A stretch of DNA of 64,000 bases from Aporrectodea caliginosa (Eukaryota; Annelida; Clitellata; Crassiclitellata; Lumbricidae), in assembly GCA_020284085.1 (NCBI GenBank), contig JACEVL010000130.1, positions 504,001 through 568,000 on the forward strand, in the 5' to 3' direction. The notes beneath the pieces are model-generated. The model made no database searches and had not been told where the DNA came from. It was given only the letters and a program-made list of their open reading frames with translations. The position numbers and the translations under genes are program-made. Positions 12,001 through 22,000 of the stretch are shown in pieces; the stretch's first letter is position 1; each line of letters begins with the position of its first letter.

Positions 12001-14253
12001 TATGATAAGTAAAAATAATCCTTAACTGTAGCCAAAATGGTATGTAGGTGATGATGAACAAGTTTATACCAGCACTTATATATTTGGACATTTTTATAGC
12101 ACCTTTCTTTAAGATGCTATGTAAATATCTACATGCACTACATTGGGGATCCATATAAATGCTTGCACTGAATATTTGAATGAACGAATTAATAGACAGA
12201 GTATTTGTGCAGATGCTGTTTGAATTAAAATGATCAAGACTCTCAAACACTAATAGACATCTCTGATGTTAGACACAGAACAGGTGTGTCTGTGAGTGTG
12301 TGTGTTAAAAAGATTAAAAAGACTGTACATTTCTTTGCAGGCATTTTCCAACAATCATGAAAGAGCATAGGTCACATGACATCGTCCTGATGTGCACGTC
12401 CTGTCACATGAGGAGCAACCAGTATGACGGAAGGCTGAAGGAGAAACTGGCACGGATGTATTCCGCAGAGCAGACGGCTGGCAAAAATTATCACAGTGCA
12501 GATCTAACAAAGGTCAAGTCAGCAGCAAAGTAAGCAGATAATTTTTTGCGTTTAAAAAACAACATTGTTTGGATAGCAGGGCTGTTAACGTCGACGTAAG
12601 CCTACCTTTAATTAAATTTTTGGCTGAATTCAGAACTCTTTTGTACAGTAATGCCATATTATTAATTTATTATCATGTTCTAGAATTTTAACACTGGTTC
12701 AAGATCCTGAATGGTTACATCTCACAATTTTGAGCACTGTACAAATCCCTGCATGGTGCAGCACCAGAGTACCTTGCAGTTTATTGCATAAGCATGTTGT
12801 TGACCAGAGCAGGGCCACTTTGAGATATGAGGCGAAGGGCAATCTGCAGGTGCGGAATTCAAGAACGGGCCTTAGTGATCGTGCGTTTTCTGTGGCTAGA
12901 CCCAGGTGCTGGAATAGCATTCCACCTACAATACGCACTGCACTTACATTCATTAAGTCCAGGCTCAAGACATATTACTTCAAAAAAGCGTATCTGACTT
13001 AGTGTTGAACTTGTTAACCCTTTAACGACGAGCCTCCTATGGTTTTCCCATACATTTTAGTACACGCCCGTTGTTGTTGTAGATAACGGCTTTGCCGTGT
13101 TAAGGCGCTGTAGAAATTGTCGTAATCATTCATTCATTATTATGGGATGTAGTAAATGTATAGTTATCTTACTTTGCCTCTGCATATATGTTATTTAGAG
13201 CCTTGATGTCGAATTCGTCACAAATACCTGAGCAGAGGATTAAAGAACTGGAGCAAGTGATCAGAGATTATTATGGGGTTCCGGATGTGGATGTAGATCT
13301 ACTGGAAATGGCTGTAAATCTGGATACAAGGTTTGTGAGCCAACAAATCTTAACGCTATTCAAGATAATACACTTATCCCAATAAAATTTTATTTGATGA
13401 CAGACTCTGGAATCTGATTCCTTGCAAGCTCAAATGTTTCAAAATTTATATTTTGCATGTTCAAATCTTAATGGTGATACATATACATTTAATACAAATT
13501 TTAAGTAATCTTCATTCTATGGCAGACTAGAAATCATGAGGGAAATGAATATCTGCAGTTAGTGTGAGTCAGCTGGGGTGTGGTAGAATAAATGTAATGT
13601 AACTGTAATGTACTGTAAACGTAATGTAATGTAAAACCCTGAAATTTCTCAGGTCCAAACAAAAGCCATGCCAGAGTACTACTACTACTACTATTCCTTT
13701 ATTTCACAAACTCGTTGACACAAACGCAACAAGATTGGCCAGAGTGACCAGTTTATTCACCGGTGCTATATAAAATCAAGTCCACTATTGATGCAAGTTC
13801 ATTTAAAACTATTTACTGAAAAATCGTTTGTGATGGTCACCTCCTACACTTTTGTAGTGTGATTTCTGCAAAACCTTTCAAAATCTCCAGGAGAGTGATA
13901 CTTCTTGAATCGCATTGCAAAACAATTTTATTAAAATGCATAATGTTTACCTAGGCCTCTGGGTGCCATTTGGTAGGCCTACTTTACAATTAACATTGTT
14001 CTTTTGTTGCAGGTTAAAAAAGGACGATTTCTGTGAGCATGGATTGAAGGTGGTACAGCACGTGATTGAGCAAGAGGGATTGGTTGCGTTTGAGCGCATG
14101 TGGCGCCAGCATTTCCTTGATACAATGCAGCCGGCATTCCTGCCAGATCTCTGGTCTGTTGACCACAGTCATGACGAACTCATTAACATGGGACTTGTGA
14201 TGACGGAATCTGTTGCGGCTAATTGTTTGACTGCTGACAATCTAGAATCATGA
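6028..14253 (+). CDS. EXD2: Exonuclease 3'-5' domain-containing protein 2 (ten exons)
   Basis: Exons: 6028-6176, 7850-8013, 8608-8733, 9283-9388, 10267-10443, 10778-10952, 11458-11623, 12341-12529, 13199-13330, 14013-14253. All junctions are GT-AG and keep one frame, giving about 540 residues (human EXD2 is 621). Exon 1 here ends a membrane segment with a basic stop-transfer run (FLWRRRHK). The DEDDy exonuclease domain follows: GFDCEW gives the first D and E, VGVACLDDGRRL the middle block, and YAARDA the Y and final D. The C-terminal part has CTCD, CVVC and CTSCH cysteine pairs around HEYRKHFP, matching the zinc-binding HNH-like region of EXD2, and ends near WRQHFLDTMQP and WSVDH. Family knowledge: EXD2 is a mitochondrial or nuclear exonuclease linked to DNA end resection and RNA turnover. 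The N-terminal exon is unresolved; the exon at 6028 needs one carried-in nucleotide. Confidence 0.93.
8242..8305 (+). repeat. 64 bp palindromic micro-element, copy 1
   Basis: It begins TTAACTCTTTAACGATGAGC and ends TCGTTAAAGGGTTAA, so the ends are near-perfect inverted repeats. The middle has CTGCATTGGTTTCCC. Related copies lie at 10142, 13014, 17631 and 33526. Located in the EXD2 intron between the second and third listed exons. Confidence 0.75.
9117..9165 (+). repeat. Short LINE/SINE 3'-tail-like fragment
   Basis: It contains tttatatagcacccttttcc, a word that recurs as a tail or its reverse at about 9480, 12090, 21140, 33870, 38040 and 51420. The family is the L2-type tail also seen at 60.0 and 63.9 kb. 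EXD2 intron; no coding content. Confidence 0.4.
9840..10070. repeat. Purine-rich unclassified repeat
   Basis: This AG-rich block (aagaagaggtcaagctggtc and similar) resembles in style the block at about 39600-40030 in an OAT intron. The minus-strand frame across it is not recognisable as a protein. It may be a LINE untranslated region, but I cannot assign it. Confidence 0.3.
10142..10177 (-). repeat. Half copy of the 64 bp palindromic micro-element
   Basis: On the minus strand it reads TTAACACTTTAACGATGAGC then TGCATTGGTTTCCCAG. Only one arm and part of the centre are present. Confidence 0.65.
11154..11270 (-). repeat. Dispersed repeat shared with 21129-21250
   Basis: On the minus strand it contains GGTCAGCATCCAGAAGATCA, also present on the plus strand at about 21205, with further matches around GGCATCAAC and ACACCGG. 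The two copies are in opposite orientation. It is probably a SINE or LINE tail piece. Confidence 0.55.
11886..11948 (+). repeat. CATA microsatellite, interrupted
   Basis: CATA units run with scattered substitutions (catacatacataccgtacat), within an EXD2 intron. Confidence 0.8.
12714..13002 (+). mobile_element. LINE reverse-transcriptase C-terminal fragment
   Basis: The frame contains RNSRTGLSDRAFSVARPRCW and NSIPPTIRTALTFIKSRLKT, then YYFKKAYLT and a stop. This is the standard last block of CR1/Rex1/L2-type LINE polyproteins (RAF-x-x-x-x-P-x-x-WN...). Only the last 90 or so residues remain, in the EXD2 intron between 12529 and 13199. Confidence 0.75.
13014..13075 (+). repeat. Palindromic micro-element, diverged copy
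   Basis: It starts TTAACCCTTTAACGACGAGC and keeps the central TTTTCCCATACATTTTAGTA. The right arm is degraded. It sits just after the LINE stop codon. Confidence 0.6.
13676..13720 (-). repeat. CTA repeat with LINE-like tail
   Basis: CTACTACTACTACTATTCCTTTATTT is a short (TAGTAG) microsatellite next to an AATAAAGG word when read on the minus strand, as at the end of the other LINE copies here. The body was not identified. Confidence 0.4.
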
Positions 14254-14291
14254 TTTTTAATTGTTGAAAGTTTAATCATAATGCTTGTTTC

Positions 14292-14467
14292 CAGGGATGG
14301 GCAAATTACTCGGAAAAATGTAATTGAATTACAAATTAATGACAAATTACTTTGGGACATGAAATATAATTTCAAATTACAAAATACATGGGTAAATGTA
14401 ACTGAATTACAAATTACATAATTTCAAGTAATTTTAATTACGTAATTTCAGTTACTGCCCATCCCTG
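14292..14467. mobile_element. 176 bp hAT-type MITE in the EXD2 3' untranslated region
   Basis: The inverted ends CAGGGATGGGCA and TGCCCATCCCTG are flanked by a perfect 8 bp duplication CTTGTTTC (14284-14291 and 14468-14475). The interior is AT-rich, with repeated AATTACAAATTA-type words on both strands that could pair. It starts 38 bp after the EXD2 stop and before its polyadenylation signal, so it should be transcribed in the mRNA. Confidence 0.9.
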
Positions 14468-14615
14468 CTTGTTTCACTGTTGCCCGATAATGTTAGGTGA
14501 GTGTTAATGTAGAGTTAGGTTTTGTAGCCAAGGCTTCGATAGTGAACTGACTGACACTTAGAGAAAAAGTGGGATATGTGACTGTGATTGAGAAAAACTT
14601 TGCAAAGTCAGGAAA

Positions 14616-14621
14616 AATAAA
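14616..14621 (+). terminator. AATAAA polyadenylation signal, EXD2
   Basis: AATAAA lies 360 bp after the EXD2 stop and is followed by GT-rich sequence (gctgtgatgttgc). It is the first canonical signal downstream of the stop. Confidence 0.6.
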
Positions 14622-16006
14622 GCTGTGATGTTGCACTGAATTGACCAGGAATTGCTGAACAATTAGGTGTGTTTGTGGCTACTTTTGAGAAATTGTGAAT
14701 TATAGTTGACTGTAACTATGACTGACCTCCATTGTTCCTAGGGTAGTGTATGTTTATGAGTTTGCAAAATGGGGCACCGCTGAGGCTGCCGTCAATGGAA
14801 TCTCGATAAAAGTGGTTACAGTGAATATTTACATGACTATGTCATTTGCCTTTAGTAGATGCCCACGACTGCCAATCAGGGCACGACGGGATGTGTTAAA
14901 TGAAGTTTTGATGCAGTGCATCATAAAAATTAAAACTAAGAATGTTTATTGCAGGACTTTGAGTTTTACAAACACAACAAGAAATATTAAGATGCAAAGT
15001 ACTCATTGTACCAAATTTATGCCTACTTGCGTTCAGATGACTCACTGCTTGCAAATTAACTTGTCAATATTTGTGGTTTTTCTCATGCATGGTAACTTTC
15101 CTGTTACACGCTTTTGTGCAAATTCTTTTTGTTTAGGAGCGTTATAAATGACAGTTTAATAATAATAATAATAATAATAATATAAGAAGAGTTTGAAATG
15201 TAACTTGTTTGTCTGTGATATTTAATGACTTTAAAGGTGTATTACAGGTGCTCAGTTCTCGTTTTGTGATGACCTTGTGGTTAACAAAAGTACAACTTTG
15301 ATACATGTGCATAAATTTGTTTTTACAAATTTTCATAGGTGCCCAGCTCAAACTTTATAGTGTGTGATATGAAGAATCTTGTTACTTTTATCACAGTTGA
15401 GATAGAAATTACATAGTTTTATTTTTTAAGACAGTAATAAAATTGTACAAATACTTATTCAATCTTTGGATGCATAGTGTAGACCAGTGCTTCCCCAAAA
15501 TGGTGGGCACCGGTCTGCGAGCCCTCAGTTGCCTGTCAGCAAAGAATCACGAAACTGGTCAAATTGTCTTGGAATCAAGAAATGGCGATTATATTTTTAA
15601 AAGTCATAACAAAAAGCGCATTAGCCTAGCATTTAAAGGGCAGCAGAGTCAAAGAATTGGCCACACATGCAATTAAATCAAATTTAATACATATTTGAGG
15701 AATTTAGGTGATTGAAAACGAAACAGAAATAATTAATAATTTTGGCACCGGTCCTCCTGCAGTGGGAAAATTCCTGCCAGTCCGTGACACTGAAAAGTTT
15801 GGGAATCGCTGGTGTAGAGTGTAGACCAGAGTGTTTGCATTGACGTTAGCCTCGTGAACGTTGGCTTAATTATATTGGGGCTTGGGAAATGTTATGCGTT
15901 TGTGCAGCATTGCTGAGAGTAGCCTAAGAAGCGGAAGCGTTTTAGACGCAAAGGACGCGATAAGTTAGGCTAGTTAAAAGCAGTTTTAGATTTAAATGCA
16001 TGAACG
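14622..16006. other. EXD2-CCDC172 intergenic DNA
   Basis: No gene is supported here. The 133-codon frame at 14746-15147 has no recognisable motif and no splice context, and lies in AT-rich DNA. A short AAT microsatellite is at 15160-15181. The CCDC172 promoter should lie near the right end, but no TATA or initiator can be picked with confidence. Confidence 0.5.
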
Positions 16007-19000
16007 ATGAATTGTTGCTTGGAAGATATATTTAATCAGATTGCCGAATCTGAAAAGAAGACTGAGGATAGAAAAAGGCACTTGTCGGAAGGTGTTTGGT
16101 TTGAATAATTATGTTTGGACCTAAGAACACGTAATATCGCCCACTTTTCTGTTTTGTAAATACGGCAATTATAATGGTAAACTGTACTTAATTAGTCCAG
16201 GAAAAGCTAAGCTAATGGACCCACCTTTCACACAAGTTTTACTTGAAGCGACAATCGAATGAAGTCCTGTGCATTTTAATAGCGGCGCTATAGAAGTCAG
16301 ACCAAGCAAAGCTAAGACTCGACCCAGTATCGACGTTTTCCGCGTTGAAACCTCAGTAAAATTTCATTTTCGCGTATTGTATTTATATATTTATATAACT
16401 TTTGTTCAATCCCGTTTTAGTTTAAAATAGCGTTTCACTTAAACAACACACAAAGCATCAATCGATGGCACTTCAAGTGAAACTGTAATGAAAGTCATAG
16501 TCCATTAGAGCAGCACTGCCCAAACTTGTCATGGACCGGCAGGAATGTTCGTTCGTGCAGGAGTACCGGTGTGTTGTCTGAATTTCAGTAGGCAGAGACA
16601 GTGTCTCCTAAGAACTATTTAACAGTACTGTATGTACTTAAGTCAGTAGTTAGGAGGCAGTTGCCCAAGTTCAAGGGTGTCGGGCTGGCTGGATGTTCAA
16701 GAGTTCGTGGAGTTGTGTGAGGCTGAGAATATTGTAGATAGTTGTAAGTTAGTTATAGGATTTTGAAGTAGATTTGTTTCTGGGATTTTTATCCAGTGGA
16801 GTAAGGAGTGAGGATGGGAGTGATATGGTGTTAGGGCATTCTAGTGGCAGCTCAGGCTAGTGAGGTTTGGATAAGTTGCAGATGCTTACTTTGGGTGGAT
16901 TCAAGGTTGAGGAGGAGGGAATTGCAGTAATTGAGCTTTGAGTGGACAATGGAGATAGCAATGGTGGAGGCAGTTTTAAAGTCGAGCATGGGCCGGATGC
17001 AATGAATGTGCATGAAGCAGGAGCACTTGAGGTTGGAGATGTGGTTTAATAGGGAAGGAGAGTTGTGAATCAAAAGTAATACCAAGAGATGGTGGTCAAC
17101 AGAGGAAGAGTATGCAATGGATAAATGATTTGCTACACAGAATGAAGAGGAGTGGACCCAGGACTGAGTCTTCAGGTCACCACAGGAGAAAGGTAGGTCA
17201 AATAGTGAGAATATGACAACACGTGTTGTTATTCATGGTGTATTTCATGTTTTACATTTGTGTATTATTGTCATGTGCCGACCATGTTATCAATTATGAT
17301 GCTCCTGTTTGGACCATGGTAGAACATACAGAGATAAGTAAGATCCAGTAAAGTTAGGTCTTCTTTGTGTGATGCTCAGTGCGCCTGAAGATTGACGACT
17401 GTACGAGCAAGAGGAAAGCAATTGAACTGGAATATCACTCATGTCTAAAACAGCTTAATACTAAGGTAAGGTGTTTTTTATTGTTTTTATATTCTCAAAA
17501 AGTATATTTAATAGTTACAACCGACAAATTAGGTTGGACATCCTGGTGTATGCAGATTTTCTGCAAAATTGCCAAAATTTAGCCTATCAGTTTGAATAGA
17601 CATGTAATTTTCTGATACTTTGAATGCCAATTTAATGACGAGCTGCATTGGTTTCCCATTAACTTTTAGTACATACTCCTCGTTAAAGCGTTGAGCTAAT
17701 AAGCTAAGCTGTGAAGGTGCTTAGGTTGAACTCTCAGTTTTCATTTCATTTATTTTTTGACAATATCCAGCTGAGAATGTTCATAAGAAGTCTACAGGAA
17801 CCAGTGGCGTAACGAAGGGGGCAGAGGGTGCAACCACCCCAAGCGCAGCACAAGGTTGCACGAAAATAACTTTCAGTAGTTTACTGTACTATGACAAGAA
17901 CGATTAAAAGTCGACAAGAAAATTGAAAAGGGGCACAGTCATCAAATCTTGCCCTTGGGTGATGAAACCCTTCGTTATGCCACTGAGTCACTGACAGGAA
18001 CTTCAGTCAACCAGCTGTTGTTAAAGAGAACCATGCTGCAAGAAGCTTTATGTAACTGAATTATCCAGTTATATTCCTCTTTTGCTAGGCTGGGGTATTT
18101 TGGCAGTTTCATTTAGCACTGTGTGTTGATTGTAGCCAGTATATCACTTAACCCTAGGGCTACCAAGCTTTTTTGTAACACGGACTACCAAGGGGGGTGG
18201 TTACCACCCCCCTGATTTCGTGTTTGGTTTCACATATCATAACTTGTAATATAGCAATGGATTCAGCATTCATTTCTGCACAGAATGGTATATTTAGTTG
18301 TACATTATGTGAATGCACCTCGAAATTACATCACTTTTAACAACGGAACCCATTAATTAGCAATATTGTATATTATTGCGTACATTTTGTACTTTTTGGA
18401 TAAACAAATATAAGATTATGTGTGTTTTGAAACTAATCTATGTATAAAAGATACACAAAATCATCCCTACACATGTTTATATAGTATAAATGTACATCCA
18501 TACATATATATCCATACATATATATCGGTTTACGTTGTAATGCTGTATTCGGCCATTTTCACACAGATTACGCGTATTATTATTTATTTTGATCACTTCC
18601 GGTATTCAAAAGACAAAGATGTAGGTATGCAAATGAAGCCCTTCATTCCCTCTAAAGAATGGCATCTTTGTTTCTCTTCCAGGAAGACAAATGAATACGC
18701 TACAGACAAAAAACTAAGGGGAGTCCTTCCATTCAGCCATTTTCACGCATATTACGCGTATTATTATTTATTTTGAGCACTTCCGGTTGCCTCAGGTCAA
18801 CTCAGTGACCATAGAAATGTAGCCCCACATTCCCTCTATAGAATGGTATAATTTGTGTCTCTTAATATTAAATGACGGATAAGATATAGTCGAAAATCTA
18901 GGGGGGGGGTATCCACCCCCCTGGTGCCTCGGGTATATTGGGTATAACTTTTGAACGGTGTGAGATATCATCTCACATTTTACCTCAAAACGTGTGTAAA

Positions 19001-22000
19001 TGAACCCCCTACAGCTACCTAAAAGGTCAAATTTTTATTCCATACGGAAAAAGTTTGAGATGGAAAAAAACCTAGGGGGGGTGGCAACCACCCCCCACCT
19101 TGGTAGCCCGAGGGTTAACAACCCTTTATAATATAATCTGTTTAAAAGACACTATATAATTGACAAATGCTACATAATACAAATATAATTTTCAGATTCT
19201 TAGGAATTGTTATATGGTGCACAGGAATATACACATGTTTTGGATTCAGTGACTATGGTGCACATGGTACTTTGAGACAGAGATGGGTACGATTAGCTAG
19301 AACCGCTAATCGATTAGAATTAGAATTAGCAAAAGGTTTTAGCTAATCGATTAGAATTAGAATTAGCAAAAGGTTTTAGCTAATCGATTAGAATTAGAAT
19401 TAGCAGCAGCTAATCGATTAGCAATTAGAATTAGATTTAGATAATCGATAGTTCGATACATATATTTGCTTCATGAATTTGTCCAATTGTAATCAGAGCA
19501 CAAGTTACTACAGCAAGTTGTTGTAGCCTATTACAATATGTAAAGCTGCACAACTGCTATGTGTGAGAACAGTCCAAAAGCCAGCAAGCAACACCACATC
19601 GGTCAATACATGCTGCAATTATTGACATTGCTACTGCATAAGTTCACTATTGCATTTTGCAATTAGCATGTCTTGAATCAGTACATCACTTAGCCTACTG
19701 CGACTAGCGTTTACGATGTAGCCAGCAGAACTAAATAGCGTACGCGTTACATGGCAGCTGAGGTTGCAGGAACACAGTGATGCTGTAGATGAAGAACATG
19801 AAGACATGCAAATCTTTCAGTGTTGCATGAGCAGAATCATGGTGTAAGAGTAGTACTATCTCTTACACCATGAGCAGAATGGACAGATAACCATGAAAAG
19901 ATCATTGCAGGTTTGAAACAGCCTTCAGATAAATAAGTAAGTAAGGAATTTTTGAAAACTCAGTATTAATAAACTCATTCTTAATGAATGCGTGCTTAGC
20001 TTAATTTTCACACATCTAATCGATCAGCTAATCGATTTTCGATTAGAATTAGCTGAAAATTTCTAATCGATTAGAATTAGAATTAGCATCAGACGACAGC
20101 TAATCGATTAGAATTAGCTGTTTGTCTAATCGATTAGCTAATCGATTAGCATCTAATCGATTAGTTACCCATCTCTGCTTTGAGAGGTGCTTTGAAGGTG
20201 CTAATCGTGCTATATAACCTGTTATTGCTTTTACACATACATACTTGTCTACATACATACATACACATAAACACACATACCCAGTACCGGTACATACATA
20301 CTAATATGTAACATAAATACAATATGCCTGCATATATTATATACAACACCGTGCTTTTGCTATTGTGGGCCCTTCCTCTTGGAATGACTTCCCCTTCTCG
20401 ACCCGTTCTAAAATATTGGCGGGGTCACTTCCATATCTGCCTGCTGCCTCAAGACGTTTTTATTTCCCACACTGAGACAGCCTCTGACTAGTTTATGCTG
20501 TAAGAAATGCTTTACGTATGTCCAAATACGATACATGTACCGTACATGGAAATCAAATCGCTTGTGTAATGCTTAATGGTTATGGTAACATATGAAAACT
20601 CAGTCTTGATCATTTCCACAGACTGAAGAGCTAATCGATTCCAGATTAGTGGAGAAAGGTTTGGCTTTGAGAGCCTCCATACTTCAGGAGCAGAAAGATC
20701 AGCTTAGTGCAAAGAAGGCACATCTGACATCTCAGTTGGTAAGTAGAAGGCAAACGTCTGTTGTATGTGCATTGTGCGCAGGATCTTAATTAAAAAATAA
20801 CCGTTGTTGGGCTTTTCATTAGTTAAATACTGTTTCATGCCATGTAAAATATTGTGTAATTTCTAAAAGAATTAGGCAGAATGCTACTGTACTTTGAGCT
20901 ATGGAACTGTAAGCCTTGCCATTTGCAGCAAAACAAGCAGGCTTATGACCAGAATATGGTCTTAAGTAATAAAATAAATGGCTGTGACATTGTATAAAAT
21001 ATATGATATTGTATGTAAGTTCACGTTTTCCTATAGTTACTGTATAGCTTTGACCCTGTTTAGAATAATTGATCGTGTGAGATCCTTCATCATTATCATC
21101 ATCATCTTCTAAGGTCCTCGTGTATTATTAATTAGCAGTTTTTATAGCACCGGTCTCTCATGCAAAAGGCATCAACTGTTACTGGACCAAAACTAAGTCA
21201 AAATTAGGTCAGCATCCAGAAGATCAGTCTGCCAAGAGAGAGATCAGTCCCCCAATGGAGAAATGGTCATCTATAGACCATGGTAGCTCAAGATGCAAAT
21301 CGTGAAGTGTGGTTATGATCAGTACATAATTGCATCATCAGAGAATAAAATACAGCCCGTAAAAACAAAGTTTTTACTATATCCATCTAGTATCCTATAA
21401 CGTGTACTCTGAAAATAGTCCGCGTTCATTTTACAACATAGCGTTCGTTTAATGAGGCAGCGCCCGTTTTGTTGCGGCCAATGACAACGCTGGCCAATGG
21501 CAACGCTGCGTATCGGAAAAGGGAATTCCCCGATTCGAAAAGTTGAGTCCCCGATTCTATAAGCTAGCAATTTTTTTAGGGGAGCTGAAATTTTTATAGA
21601 ATGAAGTGTCTGCGAGGGCGAGTCTATAGCCAAGTTTCATGACGATTGAATGATTGTAAGTGATCGAATTAGTCGTCGCAAGATGACTTTTTAGCCTGTG
21701 GCTCAAGCAAGCTCAAGCATGCAAGATTTCAAGTTAAACTAGATGGATAAAAAGAGAAGGAAACTGAATGCCAGAGAGACAGACAGCAATCATCAGAGAA
21801 CCAATAGAGAACCTTACCATGTTCTCCGAAATTTACTCCCCCCCACCACGCAATAGTGAGCAAGGTCGTATAAGAGACCTTAAAAAGACGATCGTAATTA
21901 CATTTCTCGCATCCTGTATAAGAACGCCTACTGACTTAGTTTATACTGCTCCCATAGAAACCCCAAACCATTTGTAGAAGTTGCATTTGTGTCAGCTTTT

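Noticed and set aside
14746..15147. 133-codon open frame after EXD2
   Set aside because: No motif, no splice sites linking it to a gene, AT-rich composition; consistent with chance.
18420..18776. 118-codon open frame
   Set aside because: It lies wholly inside the piggyBac-like element and is built from its internal AT-rich repeats; no protein similarity.
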